Shown here one piece after another: positions 1 to 9,719 of a stretch of DNA of 64,000 nucleotides. The DNA comes from Gordius sp. MW1 (Eukaryota; Nematomorpha; Gordioida; Gordea; Gordiidae), in NCBI GenBank assembly GCA_964036665.1, contig OZ038532.1, positions 8,494,001-8,558,000 on the forward strand, given 5' to 3'. The notes beneath the pieces are model-generated. The model was not told the DNA's origin. It did not search any database and saw only the letters and a program-made list of their open reading frames with translations. Made by a program: the position numbers and the translations under genes. Every line of letters starts with the position of its first letter. Position 1 is the first letter of the stretch.

Positions 1-226
1 AAGACCATTCAAATGATCAGGGTGCATATTTAAAATGAACTAGATAACAAAGAGGTTTTTATTAATAACTAAACGGTAGATTAGTTAGCACCCAAAAATA
101 TAATGAAGGTGTAATTATAACAAAAATTTATTGATAAACTTCTATATTAGTTAGCTCTATATAAATCAGTTGAGCAATTTTGCATTTTTAATAAATTACT
201 AAATGTATCAATGAGAATAATAATGG
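1..226. other. AT-rich DNA, nothing recognised
   Basis: No reading frame with family resemblance, RNA gene or clear repeat end was seen before the MITE that starts near 234. Confidence 0.5.
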
Positions 227-233
227 TACCTAT

Positions 234-441
234 CATTGGCGTAGCCAGGTTTTGGATTAGGGGGGGGGGGGGGTGGCAAAACGTTTAAAAGTTCAATTAG
301 GGAGTGGCAAAACATAAATTTTTCCAATGTAAGAACCCTTAAAATTAAAAAAAATATGTTTTGCCCCTCCCTAATTGAGTTTTTAAACGTTTTGCCCCCC
401 CCCGCCCCACCCCAAGCCCTCCCCCCTGGCTACGCCCATAG
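234..441. mobile_element. hAT-type MITE (GGCGTAGCCAGG ends)
   Basis: About 208 bp bounded by inverted ends, TTGGCGTAGCCAGG on the left and CCTGGCTACGCCCA on the right. The interior is also self-complementary, with G runs and a motif like CAAAACGTTTAAA facing its complement. Flanks TACCTAT and TACTTAT look like a degenerate 8-bp target duplication. The same ends recur around 9008, 29430 and 43621, and the 43621 copy has a perfect 8-bp duplication. No coding capacity. Confidence 0.6.
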
Positions 442-2008
442 TACTTATAAATCATATTTATAGCGTTAGAGTAATTAATTTATCAATCAAATCAACATGC
501 CTTAAATTTTGAGTTTAAATAAACATTGTATAGGTTGATATCACGTATCATTAAGAAATGATGTTGGGTTCTATCTGAATGATTTGTAATTTTCTTTGGC
601 ATATTTAAAATGATCTTGGTTCCCCTTTTATGGTAGCACCTAAACCGTAATGGTAAGTTTGATCTAGTTTGATTAAAAAAACAATTAATTAAAAATTAAA
701 TATTTTATTCAATTATTTGCCATTTAACTTTTATATTCTACCCAAACCCTCATTTTACTTTATTTTTTTAGTAATTTAATTTTCCACATTATATTTTGTT
801 TGCAATCCGAAATATCCAATACCCTTTCCCCCTACTTATCATCAATACATTAATATCATGTGTTAATGCAAATCACATATAAAGTAATAATAATCAATAA
901 TAACTATATAAAACACTAAAGAATCATATTTACTCGTTGATTCTAGTTAGTTCGTTCAAACGATAGTAACCATCACGATTCCGGCAAAGTTCTAATAAAA
1001 CGACATGCACTGTAAGCTTTTAAATATTATATGAACAGTTTTCTATTTGATATTTCTTAAGGCAAAATAATTTACACTTAATTGTTTTTAGCCGCTGAAT
1101 GTCTAGTTAACTAGCTAAGTAGTGGTGGTCAATAGGCTATATAAGGAGGATCTTGAGATTATTCACAATACGACACCAAAGGTTTGTTAAAGCTAAAATT
1201 CTAATGCATTATAGGGATTACAATTTTGAATTAAAGAATTTTAAAATTAATGCCTATATTACAGTTCAGTTATCATATTAAAAATTTTTTTAGATAAATA
1301 TTAATAACATTCTTGAATGTTATCAGTGAAATAAAAAGTGTACTTGAATTGAAGGGTTGACACTTATTTTAAAATACAATAAAATCAACAAATTGTCAGG
1401 CTTTAATAACCTTTTCAAAGGTTTCTAGGATTGCCAGTAATGAGTAGAAGCATATTTAAAAGATTATTGGTGGTTTTATATTAATATTGTAAACACTTTA
1501 TGATTTATATCACTAAAATTAATGAATTGAAAAGCCGCGCTTTTAAATATCTAAAATGTTAAGGTTTAAGTTTATTTTAAACATTTATCATAAAATAACA
1601 GTCTTCTTATGCCCCCAATTTAAAGGCATTAAAACGTTAACCCCGGTTGAACTAGTAAAAATTGCTAAAAAGTAAAATGTGGTTCTGAAAATGTTGTTTA
1701 AATATCATAAGTAATTGGTGGGATTGGGATTGCCAACATTTGTTCAAATTTTATTAGATTTTCAGGCCCAAGCCGGGCCTTAGAAAAATAAATTATGCTG
1801 GTTTTTTACCTCAACCCAAATATAAACTCAACGTCAATTAATATAGACTAATATAAAAACATTTAAATTTTTTGATTTTAATTAAAAAAATTAAATTAAA
1901 AATTATATTATATTAAAGCTATCTTTCTAGAATTTTCGGCGACTATCTAATGACTTCTTTATAGTCTACTTTTTCCTTCACCAATTTCTGTAAACACTCA
2001 TCAAACAC
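442..2008. other. AT-rich intergenic DNA
   Basis: Very AT-rich sequence with many stops in all frames. I see no coding remnant, tRNA or convincing repeat boundary. Confidence 0.45.
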
Positions 2009-3060
2009 AACTCTTCTTCTTTATTTATTTGATCCCACAGTCGTGGGGTTTGTTTTAATTAGTTTTTTCCATCTTGACCGGGTGAGTGCCATATCTTGAT
2101 TAATCTCCTTTGTTTTCATAACTTTATCGACTTGCCCTTTCCAAGTGACACTGGGTCGCTCTCTTCCTCTCTTGCCCGGTACCTCCATGTCCAGTACTTT
2201 TTGAATTACGTCATTCGTGTCCCTTCTTAGTATATGCCCATACCACCTTAGCCAATTTTCTTAATCATGTCCGCCATAGGTTGAATCTCCATTTTTGTCA
2301 TAGCAGGTCATTCGTCGGTCGAGCTTAATGTATCCCAAGCTCCACCGTATCACTCTCATCTCTGTGGCTTGTAAGAGCTTACCTTCCGTGGTGTTTAATG
2401 CCCATGTTTTACTTCCATAGAGTAACACCGGTCCTAGGATAGATTTGTAAGCTTTGCTCTTAAACCATATTGGCATTTTTTTGTCGCACATTACACCGGA
2501 TATACTTCGCCATTTATGCCATCCTATTTGGATCCGAGCATTGACTTCCGTCGCGCAACCTCTCTCTTGATGTAGCATCGAGCCGAGGTATGTAAACCTG
2601 TCTACTTTTGGGTACTTCAGATGGTCATCCAGCGAAGGGCTGTCTATACCGTTAATTTCCATGTATACCGTTTTTCGATCGTTGAGCTTTAAATCATATC
2701 CAGCTAAGCGCTTTGACCACTATCGAATACTTTCTCCCTTGTTTCCTCGCATAGTACTATATCATAGGCATATAGCATGCACCATGGCGATGGCTTTTGA
2801 ATGTCCCTCGTTATCGTGTCTATAATTATATTAATTAAAAAGGGACTTAAAGCAGTTCCTTGATGTAATACAATTTTAACCCGAAAAGATTTAGAGTCTC
2901 CAACTGTCGTCCTAACGCAAGAGTTTGAGGCTTCATAAATATTTTGATATTTTGTTTTCTCAGGCATCACCTTATTAAATCGCGGGAGACCGTGTCATAA
3001 GCTTTCTCCAAGTCAATTAAGACCATATGTAGATCTTTCCTCTTTTCACCATACTTATCC
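2009..3060 (-). pseudogene. 5'-truncated RTE-clade retrotransposon fragment
   Basis: Minus-strand remnant of the same RTE family as the intact copy at 9720-12803. Reading leftward from about 3060 it keeps the RT motif around the first catalytic Asp (IDLEKAYDTVSRD), then the LHQGTALSPF block and a palm motif, then the C-terminal part (FTYLGSMLHQERGC, LLYGSKTWAL) in 2261-2662. The frame is broken between these blocks. The palm motif reads YAYD instead of the family YADD, so a catalytic Asp is lost. The 3' end at about 2009 carries the TTC-rich (minus strand GAA-rich) tail seen in other copies. The endonuclease and N-terminal RT are missing, the usual outcome of incomplete target-primed reverse transcription. 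The right edge falls in HINE core repeats. Confidence 0.85.
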
Positions 3061-3640
3061 ATCGTTTTTTTTGACTCTTATGATTGTTCTTGTTACTATC
3101 ATTAATAATAAGACTTTTTGTCCGTCCGCTGACTGCTGACCAATGAAAAAAATGACCATTGGCCAAAATGTGAATCCGAGTTTATTTTTTCGTTTTTTTT
3201 GACTATTATGATTGTTCCTGTTACTACCATTGCTATTATGACTTTTTGGCCGTCCGCTGGCTCCTGACCGATGGAAAAAAGGACCATTGGCCAAAATGTG
3301 AATCGAAATTATTTTGTTCGTCTTTTTTTCAAATTAATATATTGTTTTTGTTAATACCATTGATATATGGCTTTTTAGCCGTCCGCTGGCTGCTGACCAA
3401 TGGAAAAAAATCACCATTGGCCAAAGTGTGAATCAAAAATTTTTTTTTGTTTTTTTCGACTCGTATTTATTTATAAACCGTCTCTTGGTACTGACCATTG
3501 GCCAAAGTGTGATTCAAAATTTTTTTTTCTCGTTTTTTTTTGGTTCGGATGTATTTATAGACCGTCTTTTGGTACTGACCAATAAAAAAAAAATTACCAT
3601 TGGCCAAAGTGAGATTTTATTAATTTAATAAGTTTTTGTT
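3061..3640 (+). repeat. HINE core tandem repeats
   Basis: About five degenerate units of roughly 80-130 bp. Each contains a motif like GGCCGTCCGCTGGCTGCTGA followed by CCAATGG, an A-rich spacer and CCATTGGCC, so each unit can form a short hairpin. The same unit recurs at 6300-7140 (+) and, on the minus strand, at about 48000-48520 and 51750-51870. There it lies inside elements bounded by Helentron-like ends. Small ORFs here are by-products of the repeat. Confidence 0.75.
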
Positions 3641-5030
3641 TAATCGAACTGACAAAAAATTTACCCCCCCCCCCCCTTTCCCCTTTAATTAGATATTTAT
3701 TTTGGGGTAATTTTTCCTGCTGACCCGACAAGAAAAAAGGGTGTGTTTTGGGGCAAAAGTTAGATAAATTCGCTCCTGGTTCGGGTTTAAATTTTGTGTT
3801 TGCAACCCTTTGGAAACAAGATGTTTAAAAGCATGGTATAATAAGTTATTGATTGAGAGATTTAATCTTATGAAAACAGTTATTTTTAAATATCTTTTTG
3901 GTTTTAGCTAACCTTTACTAAGCTTTACTATATCAGTCCTCTTTATTAATACAACTTTTTTTATTCAATCTAAAGCTTAATATTATTTATTTTGCCGATA
4001 TGACATTATTAGTTTACTTTCAATCGCGTCATCACAGGCACAGTATTTATTGGTTTTTTCCTCCTCACTTTCTAATATAATAATTCTAGCAGAGAGGGAA
4101 ATCAGTGGGAAAAGTAAATTCTTAAAATCGATAATTTTAATCAAAAGATACCCTCCCCCCCCCTCCCTATTTTATATGCCAAGGTTAAACTACATTTTAT
4201 TACCCTACCCCTATCTTACCCCCTTATCCGCCCACCGCTGACTTGGCATTATTGATATTCCCCCCTCTATCTTGTATTGTGATCTAAACATCAACAATTT
4301 AGAAATAAAAATCAGTCAGTGCCACCCCGACACACGCAGGCACAGTATTTATTGGTTTTTTCCTCCTCACTTTCTATAATGTAATATCTTCAAATTTTGA
4401 TAGCATAATACTTTAACTTTAATCAGTAAATTAGTATACTATTTTGGTTACTTCATCAGGTGTTTATAGATTACATCCACAATTAGTATGACCCCCAAAA
4501 TCACCCCTACTTCATGACGTCATATAGGGTTACTGTAAAATGCTACAATTCAAATAATCTTTCATATATAAAATGGGCCTAGCCAGCATAGGAATTGAGA
4601 GGGGCAAAAATGATTATGAGACAGGTAAAATAATATTTTTTGATAATTTAAAACTTCAAAGAGTTTTTGGATTTATAGGGGGCAGCCGCCCCTCCTTCAC
4701 CCACTTAATAAAATATCAAACATTATGTGAATGCGTTTAAATGATTTTTTGGTTTATAAAATTATTAATTCAAAGAAGACGAAAATACTTTTTTTCTCGT
4801 TTTTTAATTAAATTTAAGTTTCTCTACACATTATCAAGGATAGTTAAAATTACCTAAACTCATTTCTTTTCGTGATTTAAAATTTTCCAAATTCACTTCA
4901 ATACTTTAGAGGGCCCTTAAATCCAAATTATTTAAGAGTCTTATTAAAAAATGTAAAAAGCCAGCAAATTAAATTATACTAGGAATAGCCTAATGGGCTT
5001 AGCCAAGGGCGGAGGGCACTCCCCTCTAAA
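3641..5030. other. Unassigned DNA with repeat scraps
   Basis: No gene recognised. A segment of about 45 bp starting CAGGCACAGTATTTATTGG occurs at 4034 and again at 4337, with a C-rich, T-rich spacer between. 4505-4570 resembles the 5' leader of the Helitron at 32900-33005 (GACGTCATAT, then ACTGTAAAATGC and AATAATCTTTCATATATAAA). A weak GGGCCTAGCCAG end like those of the hAT MITE family lies near 4576. Confidence 0.45.
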
Positions 5031-5159
5031 TCCAATGTGCAATTTATGGGCTCACTTTCCTTTTCCGATGTCTTGTCACGCACCGAATGTCTTGCACCGA
5101 ATGTCTTGTCACGCTTTTCGTCGTGTTTACCACTGAAACCGCTTGAAAGTAGGTTCGAT

Positions 5160-5440
5160 ACCTCCCCCCCCCCCATCTCCCCCCTGGTGAGAAAGAGGAT
5201 AGAAAATAAGGTGGGGGGGGCAAATCACCCCCCTCCCCCCTGATGAGAAAGAGAGTAAAAAATAAAGGGGGGGGGGGCAAATCACCCCCCTTGCCCCTGA
5301 TGAGAAAGAGAGTAAAAAATAAGGGGGAGGGCAAAATAACCCCCCCCCATCTCCCCCCGGGTGAGAAAGAGGGTAGAAAATAAGATGGGGGGGGGCAAAT
5401 TACCCCCTCCCCCCTAGTGAGAAAGAGGGTAAAAAATAAT
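5160..5440. repeat. Minisatellite with long C/G runs
   Basis: Five tandem units of about 57-60 bp. Each has a core like GAGAAAGAGNGTANAAAATAA (at 5188, 5245, 5303, 5363 and 5419), then a G run of 5-10, CAAAT and a C run. Alternating G and C tracts could fold into hairpins or quadruplexes. Confidence 0.8.
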
Positions 5441-5915
5441 ATAATTCTATTTAACTTAATATTTAATACAACACAATTAGCATCTACCTTACAAAATGTT
5501 ATTAAGATGAATATAATTATATCAATTTAAATGTATTAGTTATATATCTCTAATTCAAATATGGGATAATTGACGTTCAAATTTAAAAACGCTATGGTAT
5601 AACAATGGGATCGTCAAAAGTAACAATGCATTTTCCCAATCCCCACCCAATCCCCTGCTAGTAAAAAAAGACGTGATAAACGTCAAACTCATTATTTCGT
5701 GTGCTTAACCAATAACAAATCGTATTTGACGTTCGCTATTTTACACATTTCTGTACGCTACACCGGCCCGAAATATTAAATTTGCCTGTTAGGCCCGAAA
5801 TTTCGCGATCTCAAATTCATTCACCCACTATTAAAAATAAGCATTTAATTAATGGCTTATTGAATAAAACAAATATAGCAATATTTTATTATCCCGGACA
5901 AAATCTAATTTCCTA

Positions 5916-7540
5916 TTAATTGCTATGCAATTTATGGGCTCGTTTTTTGTTGTCCGTCCGTCCGTCCGTTACCCTCCTATCTATTTGCATTGGGTATATT
6001 AGGTTATCGATTTTTTAAATTAATGCATGAGAAAGAGGTGCCCCACCCCTCATCTCTCTCTCCCTCGCTGTGTTATTTTTTAAATTAATGCATAAGAGGT
6101 GCCCCACCCCTCATCTCTATCTCCCTCGGTGTGTTATATATAAGATTTGTTAAATTATCTATTATATAATAAACATAGATAAAAGTTGTTTACTTTTAAT
6201 GCTATGCAATTTAACTAGTTGTATAATAAACATAAATAAAAGTTGTTTACTTTTTAATTGCTATGCAATTTAACTAGTTTTGGGGTTAGAATCCCGGAGT
6301 TTTTTTGACTCTTATGATTGTTCTTGTTACTATCATTGATAATAAGAATTTTTGGCCGTCCGCTCGCTGCTGACCAATGAAAAAAATGACCATTGGCCAA
6401 AATGTGAATCGAAATTATTTTTTTCGTTTTTTTTGACTATTATGATTGTTCCTGTTTCTACCATTGCTATTATGACTTTTTGGCCGACCGCTGGCTGCTG
6501 ACCAATGTTATATAATAAACATAAATAAAGGTTGTTTACTTTTAATTGCTATGCAATTTAACTAGTTTTTGGGTTAGAATCCTGGAGTTTTTTTTGACTA
6601 TTATGATTGTTCCTGTTACTACCATTGCTATTATGACTTTTTGGCCGTCCGCTGGCTCCTGACCGATGGAAAAAATGACCATTGGCCAAAATGTGAATCG
6701 AAATTATTTTTTTCGTTTTTTTTGACTATTATGATTGTTCCTGTTCCTACCATTGCTATTATGACTTTTTGGCCGTCCGCTGGCTGCTGACCAATGGAAT
6801 AAAATGACCATTGGCCAAAATGTGATTCGAAATTTTTTGTTTTTGTTTTTTTTACTCTTATGAATTTATATCCACTTTTACCGTGTCCTGGCTGCTGACC
6901 AATGGAAAAAAATGACCATTGGCCAAAATGTGATTCGAAATTTTTTGTTTTTGTTTTTTTTACTCTTATGAATTTATATCCACTTTTACCGTGTGCTGGC
7001 TGCTGACCAATGGAAAAAAAATGACCATTGGCCAAAGTGAGCATCAAAATTTTTTTTCCGTTTTTTTGGCTATCATTGACTTATAGAGTATCTGTTGGTA
7101 CTGACCAATAGAGAAAAAGTGACCATTGGCCAAATTTTTGATTTTTTTAATTAAAAATTGTTCAAATTCAACAAAAAATTTCTCCCAACAATTCTGCAAA
7201 TTCTTAACATTGTGTTGGTTTATAATATAATGTTTGTTAGACCCATAATTACTAAAGGCCATAAAAACTAATGTAATACGCAACTAGATGCAAACACTAA
7301 ATCTAACCCTAACCCTTGCCTATATTACATTTTGCCTATATTACATTTTGCCTATAATGGAAAATTTGTATAAATAATTAATTTATCATTAGGCATTTAA
7401 TACCCCCCTATAGGCATTCTCGCCCCTTCCCACCTTTCTCGCCCATAAATTGCATAGCAAATATGATACATTTATACGAAGTACAGATGAGTCGTCCCCC
7501 CTTCCCTTCTCCCCCTTCCCACGAGGGCCGAAGGCCCGAG
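5916..7540 (+). mobile_element. HINE (Helentron-like non-autonomous element), copy A
   Basis: The 5' end has TGCTATGCAATTTATGGGCT followed by a GTCC microsatellite (5948-5972). A tandem core occupies about 6300-7140. The 3' region carries the inverse of the 5' motif (CCCATAAATTGCATAGCAAA near 7443), a C-rich tract and a terminal hairpin GGGCCGAAGGCCC (7525-7537), then GAG before a T-rich flank. Subterminal inverted repeats, a GTCY microsatellite, a tandem core and a 3' stem-loop are the hallmarks of Helentron-associated non-autonomous elements such as Drosophila DINE-1 and mini-me. No helicase or Rep gene is present. The 5' motif and a TTAGAATCCCGGAG segment are partly repeated near 6250 and 6545, suggesting internal duplication. 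Confidence 0.72.
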
Positions 7541-8998
7541 TTTATTATTTAAAAGTCGAATAATTTCTCGAAATGAAACTTTTGATCTTTAATTTTAATC
7601 CTAATAGGTCAAAAAAAGTGAGTATTAGGTCTTTCTAAAAAATTTGGTTAGATCTTTGAAATATTAGTAGCACTGGCAAAACCGCTCTAGTCACAATATT
7701 TTATTAGATTAATTGATAACGCATGACAAACATGTTAGAACGTTTAAAAATCATATAATAGCAAAATATTAATTGAATGCAGCCGATTCCAAGAATATTT
7801 ATGTAGCAATGTTTTAATTAAGTTTAAAGTATACATATTTTATAAATAATCTTACAATAAACAAAATTTTACTCCCCTTTTGGATTAACCCGTTTATGCC
7901 CTACCCTATAAATAAACTTTTTAATGAACAAAATTAGTTCAATTAGTCAATCTGTGCTCTTAGAACTTTCTTTTTTCATAACAAAAACAATAATTTATCA
8001 ATAGAATTTAAATTTAATTTATGATTTAAAGCAAGGTAAGAAAGGTATATAAATTTATTATGCTTAGCGATAGCAGGAAGCTTTGTTAAACCAAATAAGA
8101 TTTGTTAAAAAAATTTAACACTTGCATGCATTGTGTCAATTTGAGCATGACGCTTTTGTGATATGTATAGACGGCACATGTGAATTACGAACATTGAAAG
8201 GGCTACATAAATATAAATATAGGGATAGGGACTTGATGGAAATAGAGTGGTTCGGGCAAAAATTATAAAAATAACTTGGGGACGGATGGCGAAATCAAGT
8301 TACTTAACTCTTTTAGCATTTTAAACAATCAAATAAAAAAGTAACAAAATAATACACTATCTAAAAAATTTCAAGCCCGAATTGCCCGAATCCTATCATC
8401 GTGCCCGCCCGGGCCCGCCTGAAAATAAAAATTTAGGTTTGCCCGGCCCGACCCGGCCCGTAGGTTCGGACAGCGGGCCGGGCAATATAGTCTCTGATCA
8501 TTATATTCGAGAAGGAAACGAACGTTATATTGAGGGTAATATAGCTTAATTCGAAACCGAACATATTGTTATTCAGAGAAAGCAACGCCGATTAACGAAA
8601 GACAAAAAATAAAAAAACAAATAACGCCCCACGACCAACACAGAACTTAAATATAAATATCATTAGTAATTAATAAACGATTACGTGATCTTATTCACGT
8701 CAATAACCCTCAAAAATTATCATCCAAATAAACTCCATTATATTTCTATTTTAGTCTCCATAAATTCGCACATCTTAAATTATGGTAAACATGAGGGAGA
8801 AAAATTATGATTAAAATTAGCAAAATTCAAAAAAAATTAACTAAATTAAAAGAATAAATTGCAAGACTTGTGAATACAATTATCAAGTAAGGAATGAAAA
8901 ATTTCTTTTATCTCTCTCTGTATAAACAAAAGTTAAAACTTGCAATTTTGAAAAGAAGTTCTGTATAATAAAAATTAGTTGTAGTCACGATTTAAATT
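7541..8998. other. Unassigned DNA with a GC-rich repeat scrap
   Basis: No gene recognised. 8365-8490 is a GC-rich island of GCCCG/CCCGA-type units (for example GCCCGGCCCGACCCGG). It resembles islands at 14530-14700, 28400-28500, 29155-29400, 30040-30160 and 40360-41000, so it is probably part of an undefined repeat family. Confidence 0.45.
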
Positions 8999-9007
8999 AT
9001 GGGGGAG

Positions 9008-9180
9008 CATGGGCGTACGCAGGGGGTGGGAGGCGGCTGCCCCCCCCCCTAATTTACGAAAAAAAAATTTCAATGCAAAAAGATTAAAAAATTAAAAAAA
9101 AATTATGTTTTGCCCCCCTCTAAATGAACTTTTAAACGATTTGCCCCCCCCCCCCTAATTCAAAACCTGGGTACGCCCAT
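9008..9180. mobile_element. hAT-type MITE (CATGGGCGTA ends)
   Basis: Starts CATGGGCGTACGCAGG and ends CCTGGGTACGCCCAT. It is flanked by TGGGGGAG and GTGGGGAG, a near-perfect 8-bp duplication. It has G-run and C-run arms and no ORF, and belongs to the same family as 234-441 and 43621-43994. Confidence 0.65.
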
Positions 9181-9699
9181 GTGGGGAGTGTTGAGACAAA
9201 ATTATGATCTTTTGAAATTAAGATCATATATTTGTTAAAATATATAAGAATTTTAGGATTAAGCCATGGCTACGCGCATGTAATAAGAAATGTATTAACA
9301 TAAAAAATTTTATCAGAATTACAGGCATATAATTTAGTTAAAAGAAAGGATTGTCGATTAATAATGTGTTAAGCAAATTTAAACTAAAATAACCTTAAAT
9401 GACGTAAGATAAAACTAACGTGACTAGGCCCACACACCTCTTACATTTAGATAAACAAAATTACAACATGAAACAAATCAGTTTGTTGAGTTTTAATTTT
9501 GGGCATGCGTAAACATTTTCATGTAAAAAAATTTAACAATACAATTAAATCAAAGTTACTTTTAACATGGACTTTAAAGAGTTGTTCATCGTGTGTTTTG
9601 GTCGATTTTTTCATGCCTGCGTCATATTAAATGAATTATATTGTATCTTGATATCGATGAATTATTTTACAGGTGCCAAAAAGTGTTAGTAACATGTTG

Positions 9700-9719
9700 T
9701 ACAATTAATAATTTGGGCT
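9700..9719. repeat. Target-site duplication, 3' side of RTE
   Basis: The 20-bp word TACAATTAATAATTTGGGCT recurs without mismatch at 12804-12823. This defines the insertion as 9720-12803. Confidence 0.95.

Noticed and set aside
5044-5334. 96-codon ORF rich in PPPP and LFFTLFLIRG repeats
   Set aside because: Artifact of the C/G-run minisatellite at 5160-5440.
6631-7047. 138-codon minus-strand ORF with repeated FSIGQQP segments
   Set aside because: It is the translation of HINE core tandem repeats and recurs at 3055-3294 and 48160-48499 in various frames. No independent evidence for a protein.
7295-7360. CTAACCCTAACCC next to TATATTACATTTTGCC repeats, also at about 59880, as an interstitial telomere or chromosome end
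   Set aside because: Only two telomere-like units occur in each place, and both lie within mobile elements (HINE A and the MITE in element X). Chance or a shared element segment is more likely.
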